Origin: Agrypnia vestita | Taxonomy: Eukaryota > Arthropoda > Insecta > Trichoptera > Phryganeidae | Direction of reading: 5' to 3' | NCBI GenBank assembly: GCA_016648135.1 | Contig: JADDOH010000297.1 | Span: forward strand, 434,001 to 498,000 | Length of the DNA stretch: 64,000 bases | Shown here: piece after piece, positions 12,801 to 27,800 of the stretch | Position numbering within the stretch: position 1 is the first letter of the stretch | How the letters are laid out: the number at the start of each line of letters is the position of its first letter | Made by a program: the position numbers and the translations under genes | The notes under the pieces: model-generated | The model's input: the letters and a program-made list of their open reading frames with translations, nothing else | The model's database searches: none | What the model was told of the DNA's origin: nothing

Positions 12801-15800
12801 TTTAATAAATAAATATGCCCAACCACAAAGTTAACACTATAAACATCCAAAAACTTAATTCACTCAAATCTTTTTTTCATATTTTATTATATTTTGTGTT
12901 GTTCAAAAGCATCGAACAACATTATTTTTAAAATAATGAAATAAATATATTATTCGGCAAGGTTCAGGTATATGTACGTAGTGCATACCTACATATATTT
13001 TCAAGGAAATTCAACCAAACAAGCCATAGAATATATAGATGGACTTTTGGATATTACAAAAATATATTTATTCTTTACCTGTAACATTTTTGACAACACT
13101 GACAAAATAATCATACGATTGTAGTCTTGTCATTCCAGGCAATGCGACACTAACTTTCCACGTTCCATGGTGGTCCATCGTTACCCTTTCCAATCTAAAT
13201 GAACATTGGCCATCCTGTCGCACATGCATGCCGCCCTTTGGGTCCGTGGCCTGACAGGACACAGAATTTTGTGGTCCAAATTTAAGATTAGCAGAGTTTC
13301 CAAACTCTAAACTATATTCAGTGACTATTTCAGGTAAATCTGAAAATTAAAAAAAAATCTGTTATAAGTACCTACCTACATTGGTTTGCATTTGAACATT
13401 TTGACAATTGAATAATTGTTGGGAAATTACGATCACAGGAAAGAGGAGAAAACTGGTGTACCTCAGTGATGTAATAATGCAGAATAAGTACTTACAGAAA
13501 ACTGTAACTTTAAAGGGAAAATTTATGGATAAAAGAAAAAAAGTCGAGACAAAAGGCGGCAAACTGCAAGTACAAGAAAAACCGAAATTTCTGTCTGAAT
13601 GTCTGAAATATTTAAGAGACTGGTTCAGGTGCAGTTCCACTGAAACATTTTGCGTCGTCTATCACATCGTCCAAACAGAAGATGGCCATGATGATTGCCA
13701 ATGATTAGGAGACGGCACATAATATGTATGCCTGAAATTGTATTGAATCAACAAAATATGACATCTGAGGAAACTATCACTCCGCACCGCTACGAAAAGA
13801 TAAAATAAACTTTTGAGAATTAAAAGAAAAATGTTTGAGATTTATATTCATACATGCATGCGTACATAAACAATGAAATTTTTTTTAATTGCATAATAAT
13901 GTTCTCAGATTTTCACGGCTGTTCAGAAACTTCAGTGTGTAATTTTCTGGGATATTCTGCCGTGTATATCTGACCCCTCTAGCCAGAGATTCAGAATTTC
14001 CCAGAAAATTACACACAGAAAATTATTTATATATTAAACAAGTTGAAAGTTTTAGTATTGTTTGTTGAAAATTAAATTGACTTATTTTCATATTCCTTGA
14101 GAAATGCAAAGTATTTTTTTTTGTTTCCTTTTTGGGTGAATTTTGAGGGACAATATTTTTACGAGATTTTCTATTTACATAATGGTATACACACATATAC
14201 ATATACAACAAGATTTACAAATTATTTAGGTTTTAATTAAAATATATTCTTTAACACACACAATTATTTAGAGTAATTATTATTTCGCAGCTAGTTTCGG
14301 GAAGAACAGAACTGTTCATCGACAGATGTAAATGATAACTGTAACCTAGTAGTGAAACAATAATAACTCAAAATAATTGTGTGTGCGTTAAGCAAGTTAA
14401 TTAAATAATATATTTTATTAATTAAGGATAAATTTACATACGAGAAAAGTGGTTGGAAGTCTCTTATACGATGGCTCAGGGCAATCAACTTTTATGAGCT
14501 GACTTAAGCGATCACTCTATACAATGCAATGTTCACCAATTCCATTATATAAGAGACTTCCATCCACTTTTCTCGTATATAAATAAATATATTAACTTCG
14601 TCTCTGTGAGACTTCTATAATTTATTAATCATCCCTCTGGGGACAAAATCCAGTAACTGTGTTCTTAGAACATTCTTTCATATAAAATTTCTCCCTGTAT
14701 AAAATTTGACTTGATAATTAAATCTTTAAACAAAAATTAATATATTACACAATAAATGTTAATTGTTGTTAATCTCCCTTTCCAACCACAAGAATTAGTT
14801 CCTTTTTGGAGAGGTACACCGAATAAAACTGATGTATTAATTATAATTCTCAATAGACTAGAATAAAATAAATTGTTACATATAAACAGTATGTCATATT
14901 AAATAAGTAAAAAATTATAGCATACCAAAATTATATATTTCTCTACAATATTCCATTCAATGTTTTTTTTTCTTCAACTTGAATAAGGAGTGGATAGAAT
15001 GAAACATAACATTTTATTTTATTTCAGACTGTAAATTTCGACATTGACAACAAATTTTTTTATTTTAGACTTATTTTATTTACTTATTTATTTTCAGACT
15101 GTAAAGACGGCAAAAATAGAGGAAGAAATATTTAAGTAGATTTTTTAATATTAATTTTTAACACTATAAGAGGCCCAATTAATTAATGTGCAGCAGATGT
15201 TGACCATAGAATAGGTGTGGGATGGATGAAATTTAGATCCATAACAGGAATCTTGGAGACCCGAAAATGCCTATAAAACTTAAAAGAAAGATAAACGTAC
15301 CAAACTATTGTTAGATCCGTGATATTGTAAGGCTTCAAATGCTGGACTATGTACAACTTCCGCTCTAGGCAACTCGAAACGGCTGAAATGCGAATGCTCA
15401 GATAGTCAGCAGGAGTAACACATATGATTCACATATTCGTGGTATCCTGGGTGTCATGGCCATTAACAGTAAGTTGGAGGAACGACAGTTGAGATGGTAT
15501 GGGCATGGGGTAAGACGGAGACCACCAGACCACACGGTGGAGCAGGCAATGTCTGTGGAGCTTCATCGACAGTCATCCAGAGGAAGACCAAAGAACTCCT
15601 GGATGACTCAATGCTCTAAAATACTACAGAAAAACAGCCTGAATGAAAGAGATACCCAGAACCGAGAAAATACAGTCTGAGAATAAGAAGAGCCGACCCC
15701 AAGGTAGGGAATGAGTTGGGACAGTGCAGGGAAGAAGAAGGTGAGGTCAATTATTTTTATGAAGTGTAACGAAACACTTCATAAAAACACTCAAGCTTGA

Positions 15801-18800
15801 AAAAATCACATAGATGTAATGTGGCCCCACCAGGAATCAAACCTGAAACCCCAGGCATAAGAGCTTATTCTGAACTCATTGATAAAAATTTAAGCTAAAT
15901 AATTCATCTTAACGTTTACAAACCTTGAACTGTAATATTTAGTTTTCCGTACAATGTTATTTGTCCCAATGCTCTGATCATCCATAGTCCGTTGATTTTA
16001 CTGGTTACATTTTGTAATAATAGTTCACAATTGTTAGATTTCACCATTTCATAATTCTTTTCATCCTCGTTTGTCCAAAACTCACACCGGGATAAATCGT
16101 TAACAGTTTCTGACAGCTTTAATAAAACATTTTCCCCTTTATACACTGATAGTGATTTTGGTGGGATAGTAGTAATTTCCTCTGAAACAAATACATTTAT
16201 TAATATTACAAATAATCCAGTAACAAAAGTACAATACAGTAGAACCTTGTTGATTTGAAGTTCAAGGGATCTAAAAAAAAATTGGAATAATGTAGAATCC
16301 TGCTAATTCAAAATTTAAGGAAACAAAATTCAAAATTTGCCAAAAATCGTAAAACTCATGAAAAAAAACCTGTGAATTTTATAAAAAATGTACATATTTT
16401 TGCACATTTCAAGAAATCATTTCGAAAATGATTTACATATTGAAATGACATATTTGCTTTCTTGTGAAAGAAAATCATTAGGAAAGTACATTAGAAAATG
16501 TACTTACCTACTGGCTACTTCAATCTTTACTCAATTTTGACTTTCGATTTTGTATTTTTTTTACTCCCTTTCTTTTAACTCATAGCGTCTGCTTGTCTGC
16601 TTGTTGGCATATCTGCTTGTCTGCAGAAAAAAACTTTGAATCGATTTTTAACCCTTTTCCTGTGATCCAATCGAGCTGAAACTTTTCAGGCAGACTCGTG
16701 GCGACGATAAAAATGATTTAACAAATTTTCGTTTAAAAAATGTAATAATTATAGTATAATTTTGGATTTCTTGATATTTTAACGATTTATATATTGTGGA
16801 GTAGTGTGGAGTGGAGTAGGCGCAAAACCTGTTTCAATGAGAAAGGGAATATAATAAAAACTTGGTTTTTATGGGTTAGTTTTTTCCGACTTATACCGCA
16901 AAATTATTAGAAATACAATTGTCGATGAATACCTACGTGAAATCGTAAGATAAGTCACTAATGACTTCTTCCTTAAATAAATGAAACATCAAAACAAACA
17001 CAATTATAAACAAAACAAACAAAAATAACTAAGGAGACATTTCAAAAGTGAAAAACTATTTTATTTGTTTATTTATGTACATGTCTGTTTTCGGTCTGAC
17101 AGTTTTAATCTACAAGACCGTTTCTCAAATTGTTGTAAGGTACTATTCATAAAAGATTTGTCACTTTTTATCATGTGTTGTTATAGATAATCATGATATA
17201 AAGTTACTACAATTTTATTAAAATTAACTGAAAAGCTCATCCAAGAATGTCAGAAAAAAGGGAAACATATTTTATTTGAAACATTTATCCTATCATGCCG
17301 TGTCCCTTATGGGATTAGAGAATTGAAAAGAATGGACCGAGCATAATACATTCTAGCCGTCACATGCACAGATATACCCAACGGACATTAGGCCAGATTT
17401 GCCTCGGACTTCGCCACATGGAATATTACTTATTTAGGTGTCCGTTTAAAACGGTTGTCTGCAATGTTTCTTTCAAAACAGCAGAAACTCGCTAAATCAT
17501 GTGGTGGTTTTATCTGTTTGGAAGAAAAAAGCGTAGAAGTGTTTTAGTGAAGTAATGATTGAAAAAACGACATCGATATACTCATATGATACTGCTCAAA
17601 GATTTGAAAATCCATGAACCTGAGAATATATACGATTTATTGAGAATAGATAAATCAGCTTTTGAATACCCCTCCATCACTCCTCCTCCACTCCTCGCTC
17701 TACCACACACAAGAATCTTAATTCTTTTTGGTGAGGTATAAGATATACATAATAATACATAATTTGATCGTTAATATTTGCTATTTATCATTGTTACGAA
17801 AGAAATCATTATTATCTATTAAATGAAAAAAAATACCCATCAAATACGGTTAAGCCCTTAATTAAGAAAGAAAACAATGGTAATGCGATATATAGTTCTC
17901 GATATATAAGCTCTATATAAGCTCGAGCTATTGGCTCATATTGTGGGGGCTCATATGCGGGGGTCATTAAAATGTAGTAACGTAGATTTAATTTATTAAA
18001 AAAACATTATTATGTATCTACTGTATAAATAATAAAATAAATAAAATAAAATAAAAATATGCTGGAAGTGTAAGAGAACGGCTTCCAATAACGTCGAACA
18101 ATGTTACACGCTCTTTCCATGCAACTTTCAGATATGCAGATTTTATCTTCTTTGTCGTCCTAACCTCACTCAATCTCTTACATCCTGTCAACTTTTATCA
18201 TAAATCCTTCTGAACGATTGCATCTTACTACAATACAAATTTTATTTATTTTATTCACTCTAAATGTTATTTGAGTCGTATATTTCCAGACACCGCTAAC
18301 AAAGCAATTTACAGCAGGTCAAGTAATTTATACATTATTGTGTGAGATGTTATTACCTACACTGTTAGTTTTTCTAGAAGGTTTGTTTACATTTATAACA
18401 AACTTTCTAGAAAAACTAACAGTGTAGGTAATAACATCTTACACAATAAGGTATAAATCACTTGACCTGCTGTAAATCGTTTTGGTATGGAGTTAGCGGT
18501 GTCTGGAAATATACGACTCATTTACTTTACGCATCCAAGACAAATATTTTTTGTTAAGCATTTTATGACTATAACGTCATCAAACCCTATGATATTTTAC
18601 TTAATAATTACTTTATTTTTCAGTGAATGTGTATTCGAAATATGAAAATAAATATATTATCACAACATATTTTAAAATTATGATATAAGAAAATTTATTA
18701 TAAGGGTGAATTTGCTTTATTAATAATGAATAACAAAATTTTACCTTCAATTTTGATTTCTAGTGGTTGTGTTATATAAGTTCCCTTTTTTGAATTTTCA

Positions 18801-21800
18801 ATGTATGAATAAAGTACCCATTTTCCGACATGGCTGATATTTATGTTACTAATAGCCACCCCACATTCATCAAATAAAACACTTTCATAGATTTTGATAT
18901 TTGGATCTGTAACATTTGAATTTTCTGAGGGATATAACTGATAAATAATTCCATCTACTGTTTTGAGGAAGCATGTCTGAAGCTTGTCCATGAATGATGG
19001 CAGCGATATGGAATGTGAGACTTTTTCTGCCCGCTTGGTAATTATTACTTTTTCAGGGTTTTCATTTTCTTCAGTGGTAACTGGAATTAAAATTAAAACA
19101 ATTATGTAATATGAAAACACTGCTCGATGTGAGAATTTAAGATGTATGGCGAAATCAGACCTCAGACCTTTTAATTCTTTATCTATCAATGTCACTTTGT
19201 TGTTGATTTATAATCCCAATTAATCTTGACAATTAAATAAATTTTTTAATATGCTTAGATAAGATAGCATGATTATATTACATTATATTCATTATTTATA
19301 CATATACACACAAATTTGAATTGTTTATTGTAAATATATGTGTATATAAATATTGTTTAAATAACTTTAAGCTTTTAGTATTTATCTGTATAAATATTAT
19401 TTGCTTTAGTATATATCGGCCGTATTTTGAAAATAGCAATATTGCTATTTCTGTATCCTGACAGTTATTGTATAACTTTGTAATGCTGTCAATTTTGACG
19501 TTTTAAGTTTGACATGTTTGAAATTAATGAATTTAATCGATCAGAAGCTTTAAAACGTAAAGTTATTCGCAATAGCCATGTGAATATACTCATAATATTG
19601 TTTTAATTCTTAGTAAGTAAATTTGTAATATTAAACATGCAGAAAGCGTCCATTGAGTGAATGAGGTTTCAATTATTTACAGAAATTTTTAGAAAAATAA
19701 AAAAAGAAATAATTTTTTTAAGACAGTGTATAGATACTTACAGTCAACCTTTAGTGAAAAGGGCTGAACTGTCAATGTTTTGGCATTACTGGTTTTATTT
19801 ATATTATAAGATAGCAGATTCCATTCTCCTTCGTGGCTCAAACCTACGGGACTAATCACAACACCACAAGATGATCCACTAAATCTGATGGAGCTGGCAG
19901 TGGAATTGCTTTTTGGATATAATTCGAAAACTGTCCTGTTAGGAATTTCCACAAAGCACTCTTCCACGGCGATGTTTGATTGGTAAGGTATTGATACTTG
20001 TTCATAGTCTCCCTTTCCGGGAGTAATATTTTTAACGGGAAGCTTTAAAATTTCATCTTCGGCGTGGCTAACTGAAAATTAATAAAATTTACAATTAGTG
20101 TTTTAACATTATTTGATATTTAGACAAGCAAGTATTATATTTATCTGTTAAATAAAACGGATATTTTACACTAACCATATATTTTACTAATAAGCAAATC
20201 TAGACGTTTCGCTGAAGTTTTATTATCTCAGCCTAAACCTCTGCCGTGATAGGACGCTCTCCTGATGATGCTGAATAAGACTTCAGCAAAACGTCAAGAT
20301 TCATTTGTATAAAATATCCATTTTGTTTAACACATAAATATGTCCGATGACCGTAATAATAGCCTTAACTCTTTAATAAGCAAGTATAATTTTTAAGGCG
20401 GTGCATTCACTGCAAATGCATATTTCGGTGTTTTTTACGAAAATGTGGGTTTTTATTATTCATTTATATCAGAATTTATATGATAGATTGCATTTTTTTA
20501 GGGCGATAACTTAGATAGAACCTTTGTTCTTATATAAAAGTAAAAAACTGATCATTATTTACAATAAATAAGAAAAAAAGGCATTAATCCACAGGCCGCG
20601 GCAAAAAAAAACGTTTTTAATGTTCCTGGGCGAAGAGTCGTTCGTTGAAAATTTGTATGTAAGCATAATATGTTTTTTTTATACCTATAAAGTTTACTTA
20701 ATTATCTAGAATCCGTACATAAGAAATTAAGAAATATTCAATATTAATAAAGTTACAATGTTTCAAACATGCTAGAAATTTTTACGATTTTGATGATTTT
20801 CAAATGTTGTTAATTAATATAAAAATATGATTTTATATTAATTAACATATAAAATCGATATATTGTATCTATATTCGCACTCTGAGACTATTAAAAAACT
20901 ACATTTTTTATTAAAAACACGTTAATTATTATTTTAAAATAAAAATTCTAAAGTGTGAAATGTATCAAGAAATGGCGCAGTTTTTCAGTGAAACAGATGC
21001 CGCATGCCGTGCGGAAGAGGCGGACGCACCTCTGTAGCCAATACACTTTTTCATAAAAAAATCACTTTAAAACGTGTTTTTATACCAAATTTGACATTAG
21101 TTCAAAATAATAGAAATTAATAAATAATAAATAATTAAAAAAATAGAATTTGTTTATAAACTGGGTGACGTTCCACTCGCTAAAGTCGATTCAATAAGGG
21201 ATCTGGGCGTCATGCTAGATTCTAAACTCACTTTTAGAAACCACTTTGATAATATTAGGTCCTTACATATGAAATTGATGTTTTGCCGTACTGGCAAATT
21301 TGATCTCAAATATCTTCTCTTTGGTTAGGAATTCCAAATCCAAATTTATACAGCTATTTACTCATGTATTTGTGTTTTGAAAATTATAATTCATTTGTTT
21401 TTTCCTCAATTGTTTTTTTCTTTGCGTCACTCAGTTTACAAAATGAAAAACTTGAAATATCGCGTTATTTACGAGTACGAGTTCCACCGTGGCACCAGTG
21501 CTGCAGAAATGGCTCGAAAGATTAATGATGTGTATGGCAACGGTGCCGCAAAAGAAAACACAGTGCGTTTTTGGTTCCAACGTTTTCGTTCTGGAAATTT
21601 CGACCTGCAGAACAAGCCCCGTGGGACGGCCGGAGACCAAAGTTGATAATGAAGAATTGAAGGCTATTGTGAAAGCGGATCCATCGCAAACCACATCCGA
21701 GTTAGCTGCAGGCTGCGGTGTTAGTGATAAAACTGTTTTAATCCACTTGAAGCAAATTGGTAAAGTGAAAAAGCTTAAAAGGTGGGTACCTCACGAATTA

Positions 21801-24800
21801 AGTGAAGCAAATCAACAAACGCGCGTTGACTGCTGTGTTGCATTACTCAACCGGCACAATAATGAAGGGATTTTAAAACGAATCATTACTTGTGATGAAA
21901 AGTGGATCCTGTACGATAATCGGAAGCGCTCATCGCAATGGCTGAACCCTGCCGAACCAGCCAAACCATGCCCCAAGCGAAAATTGACTCCAAAAAATTT
22001 ACTTGTGAGCGTTTGGTGGACTAGTGCTGGTGTCGTTCACTACAGCTTTCTCAAATCTGGCCAGACGATTACGGCAGATGTCTATTGTTAGCAACTGCAA
22101 ACCATGATGGAAAAGCTAGCTGCTAAACAACCGAGGCTGGTTAATCGCTCTAGGTCACTGCTGCTTCATGATAACGCTAGACCACACACTGCACAACAGA
22201 CGGCTACCAAATTAGAGGAGCTTCAATTGGAATGTCTAAGACATCCACCGTACTCTCCGGACCTTGCCCCAACAGATTACCATTTTTTTCGAAATTTGGA
22301 TAACTTCTTGCAAAGGAAAAAATTCAACTCCGATGGGGCAGTCCAAACCGCCTTCAAAGATTTTATTGATTCCTGTCCGAATGGTTTTTTTAATAAAGGG
22401 ATCGATGAACTACCTATGAGATGGCAAAAGTGCATAGATAGCAATGGTACATACTTTGATTAAATAAATATATTATAATAAAAAAAAATCGGCTTTATGT
22501 TCCTCCCATACTAAACCCCAATTTCATATGTAAAGACCTAATATCATAAACAAGGCATATACTATGTTGGGATTTATCACCAGAATTACTCAAGACTTTA
22601 AAAATCCTCAAAGTCTAAAAATTCACTATACATCACTAGTACGAAGTATATTGGAATATTCGTCAGTTATTTGGTCACCTTATTACACAACACATATTAC
22701 GAGAATCGAGAGAGTGCAGAAAAAGTTTCTACGTATTTTGTCATACAAAGCTGGTCAACACAATAACCTTCACAGCTACGAAGATCGACTTGCCTTTTTC
22801 AAGATGCACAAACTTGAGTCCCGACGAAAAATATTCGATCTCATTGTGCTACACAAGATTCTCAGCGGAGCTATTGATTCTCTCTGTCTATCTGATATAA
22901 ATTTGCATGTTAAACCCCGTATAAGAAACCCTGAGTTCTTCAGAATAAGTCAGCACACTAATAATGTCGGTTACTTTTCTCCCATTACAAGGTTGTGTCG
23001 CACATATATTTTGTATTGTGCCGACCCTAACATTGATGCTGATATTCTTGCAGACACGTTATCTTCGTTCAAAAACTCACTCATACACAACATCCATTTT
23101 CTAAACGACGACATGAACCTATAGATCATTAAATACTAATCGCACTACACTCAAACACAAATATATAATATACATAAATGTACATGTGAAATATAATTAA
23201 TTACAAAAATACATGTTACTAGAGCATGCCGAAGACACTTGTAATTGGGATAACGGGCATAGTCTTCACTACAATGTTTATTATCTGAGTGTCATGTACC
23301 CATTATCCTGTTAGTGTCTCTAATAAATAAAAATAAAAAAAAAAAAAAAAATAATATCATGTTATATATTCGAAAGCAATCTATTCGTCGCAGATAATAA
23401 GGTTTTTTTAAACTAGTTTAATATTATTATACTTTTCTACTGATAAACTCACATTGAACGTACGTCAGATTGTCTGTCATATACGTGCTTTGGTGACCTT
23501 GTAGGCGGCGGTATATTCGCGAAGATGTCATTGTAATTTATAAAGTCAAGTAAGATATTCATTTACGACATAATTTTTAATATATAGATAAATGGTTGTT
23601 AATTTTCTTTTTAATTCAATACATATTGTTGGAGTAATTTTTTGTTTATTTTAGTAAAAAAAATATTTGAATTCAATTAAATTCGCAGGTGTTTTGACAT
23701 TTCAGTCGGAAGTCAAAATAATATCTAAATATACTTATGCGACATAAGTTTTAAATTAAAAAACAGTGATATAAGAAAAATTGTTGTTTACTATTTTTTT
23801 GCAACACATTGGAGTATTGGAGGAATATAATACGCTTTTTTAAATTCTAGACTTAAAACATTTAAAATTCTAATAATAGCACGCGAGCATGACTTGCGTT
23901 CCCATATATATTAAACGTCGGTACTCCGCATGGTTGTCTCGTTTCCTCGCAACCTTTCTGTCTTGCAAGGACGCGTAAATAATACGCTCGTGCAAGGTTT
24001 ATCTGATATGACGTTTGTTTATGTCTCGATCTCGTATTGAAGTAGCATGATCTATCGACGCATATCGCCGCTTTTCACAGCTTGAAAATTGTATGACCCG
24101 CCTTAAGTTCATTACTGACCCTGATATATATCCCGAGTGTGAAGAGTTTTTATAATTAGGGAAATACCATGTTACTGAATACCTTCAGTTTTTTATGGTT
24201 GTATAATAAAAAAATAAATTAAAATTTATGTTATTTTGCTTAAACAAAGTTTACAAATAGAACACATATAACATTGCCCTCAGAATTATTGCTTTCAGAT
24301 AATCTGATATCTATACAGGGTGTCTCGTAGCTAGTAGCAAAAACTTTGGATGAGTCTTCCTCATTCAATTTTGAATAAAAATTATTCTTTCCACTTTGGG
24401 TGAAATGTCTACAGATAAGATAAGCGACATCAGAAATATTGAAAAAAAATGAAAAATTTGATGTTGCTTAAAAACAAAAACAATATAAATACTTAAATAT
24501 TGATATTACGACATTGTTGCTTGAACATTTTCGACTCATAATTTAGGCAGGAATCTAGCTGTAAAGTATTGTGGACTATCTCTGTATAGGATGATAATTA
24601 ATTTTAGGGAATTACAGGTTGTTACATAGTTTAAGTGGACATGATGATTTTTTCTTCAGTTGCAAAAATTTGACATGTGAAAGAAAATTAAAGAGTAAAA
24701 AATTAATCTCAAGCAGAATCTGAATTTTCGACTCGCTTTACATCAACCTCATTCAACTTAATATTTTTCGTAATTTAAAAAGCATTTTTTACATTTAAAC

Positions 24801-27800
24801 AAAATTTGATGTTTTTATGTATAACAACACGGTTAGTTTCGTAGGGCAGAATATGATGAATCCAGTAATATACTATACACTTCGTACATAAACAGTTATA
24901 TACATTACACATAACTGTTTACAGATACTGGATTTAAAAAAAAAATTAATGTGCAATATTGAACGACATATACTATCTCAGCTATGGAATAATAATCAGT
25001 ATATTATCATTTATCATCCTAAGTCATATAATGAACTACCATAGAATGGAGAAAGTTCCTCGTTCTGACTTGTGTACAAAATAAAATACTTTTTAAAATA
25101 TAATATCTTTTAAAGATATATCTACTTATCTTCAAATATACAAAAGTCCACCATATTTTATAGGTTTATTCTATTGACACAACAAAAGGTCCCCCGACAA
25201 AAAGCCCATTCGACAAAAGATCCACGTGAAAAAAGGCCCACGCGATAAAAAATCAACTAACATTAGATCCAACGACATAATGACAAAGGAAAGTATTTCA
25301 AAATGTTTTTTTTTTATTTTATGAAAGAGCTTTAAATAAATTAATAATGAATTTTGAAATTTTGTTTTATGTCTATGATCTAATGTGGCGTGGATATTTT
25401 GTCGCGTGGGCCTTTTGATTGATATTGACTCTTATAGAATATGAGTAGCTTAGCTTGTTGGTCTTGTGGTTAGGACTGGCGTCTCGTGATCCAAAGGTCG
25501 TGGGTTCGAATCTCACTCCAGACCAGCAAGTTAGTCCTATTTTCATATTCACAAGCGTTAAGCCTAATTCGAAAATAGTAAGAATATTGATGTGTTACGT
25601 ATTCCGTGTTCGCATCTTTATTTTTTTTTAGAAAGAAAAAAAAGAGAATATCGTATGACGTTATCCGTGAAGCAGGTAGGAAACGCGAAAAGTTTCTCAT
25701 TGTTTTACAAAAAAATCAGCTTGTCAACTTATAAAAATGTTATCAAACATGTTTGACATGCTCAAAGTTATCAACTATGTAAAAAGAAACCACTAAAAAA
25801 ATTTTTTTTTAATTTTTTTAGCTATAAACGGTGTTTTGGCTTCCAAGTGCTACCAAAAATTTAAAAATCGATAATAAAAATCTTCACGGCGTTTCCTCGA
25901 GAAACATTTCCTTTAACAAGTACATTTTGATTTTTTTGTTTTAGATGATTCTGTTTACACCGCAAAACCACTTTTTTCGAGGCGCCTCCGGAGATTCACT
26001 GCCACTCGCTTAAAAATAAATATTTTGCAATGATTTTTTTTTAAATAATGTATTATTATATAAAAATTAAGTAAAGAAACTAACACTACCTGTATCGCCA
26101 AAAAATTCTCGAATTCTTGCCTTTTTTCACTGAATTAACCTTACCCCCCCCCCCTTAATGGATTAAATAATTTATTTTGTGCCATTTTAGAAAGATATCC
26201 GTATTTAAAATATATTTTTATTTTATTTTGGGAAACATACAGTACAATTTTAAAAAAAATATTATATCAAAAAAAATATTCATTTAGAATATTTTTTTAA
26301 GATTTAAATTATGAATAAGATTTAAATTATGATAATGCATAAAATGGGAGGGGTGGGAAGAGGGAGGGAATGGGATTCAATTAAAGAAGTATCAAATTTA
26401 ATTCAATAATCATAAATGAGATTACGGAGTTTCATTTTAAATAAAAGCAAAATGTCAGTAAAAATGTCTAGATTATTTGAAGAATTTAACAGATTGTATT
26501 TTAAGGTGGCGTTCCACCTCAAAATACAATTTGTAGTTACAAAGCAGTTTTTTAAGTAGTTAGTCCTACCAAAGTTTGGGTAAAATAAATTATTTGAACG
26601 CGTTGAGCATGTAGGACAACTTAAACCTATTTGCTTTAATAAATAGTGTGAGTCAACCAAGTTATTCAAGATTTTATAAAGATAACACAGATCTTGTATG
26701 CATCTTCGATACGATAGGGGAGGGATTTTATGGTAACACTCGCTTTTAGTGTATGAGTTGAATTCTAAACGGGAACGGAAATTTAAAATATTGAGAAATT
26801 TGTGTTGGATATTTTCAAGTCGCTCACTGTATGTAGAATAATGAGTGTTCCAGACTACTGATCCAAACTCCAATTGACTGCGTACAAATGAAAAATATAA
26901 AGTGATTAATGTATACGGTGATTGAAATGGGTTTGTCGTTCTGGCAGTGAAACCAAGGAGTCGATATGCTTTTGCAATTACCGATTCCATATGTGGGATG
27001 AATGTTAATTTAGAATCTAAGATGACACCGAGATCCTTCACCTGAGTACAGATGTTGAGTTGCTTATTGTTGAGATGATAATTATAGGATATTTTTTTTT
27101 TTGGAGAATGAAATGATATGACATTTATCGACATTTAGGAAAAGTTGGTTATTTTTGCAGTACTTTAAGAGTCTATTAATGTCATCTTGAAGCAACAAAC
27201 AATCAGTGGGAGACTTTATCTCTTTATACATTTTTGCATCATCCGCGAACAAAGATAATTCAGCATGCAGAAAACAATGCTTGATGTCATTGATGTAAAT
27301 TAAAAATAAAATTGGGCCAAGATGTGATCCTTGGGGTACTCCAGATGGTACTTTTTTAAAGTCAGAGTTAAACCCGCGTATTGCTACTGCCTGGCTTCGG
27401 TTATTGATATAGGATGTAAACCAACTGTATAAATCACCGTGTATACCCAGGTATCGCAGTTTTCAATTTTCCATATTCTCTCTGTTACCATTTTTTAATA
27501 TTGGGGTTATATATTAAGGTTTGTCACTTTGTATGGCGAAATAAAAAAGTTTTTTATTTTTAAACTTAATAGTTATCAAAAGTTGCATTACATTTATAAC
27601 TACACAAAAATGCAAAAAAAGTTGCAATTCAAGTATACTTTTTTTTGGCTGGTTCTAGCGAGACAAATATTCTGAAAATGTTGGTTTTTAGTGATTTTTC
27701 AGAGGTAATAAAAGTGCTGTTTTCTTCTGCATAATTTTTATCAGATTACTTAATTTCGTTAATATATATATAGATAATATACTAAAACAAAAAATTACTG

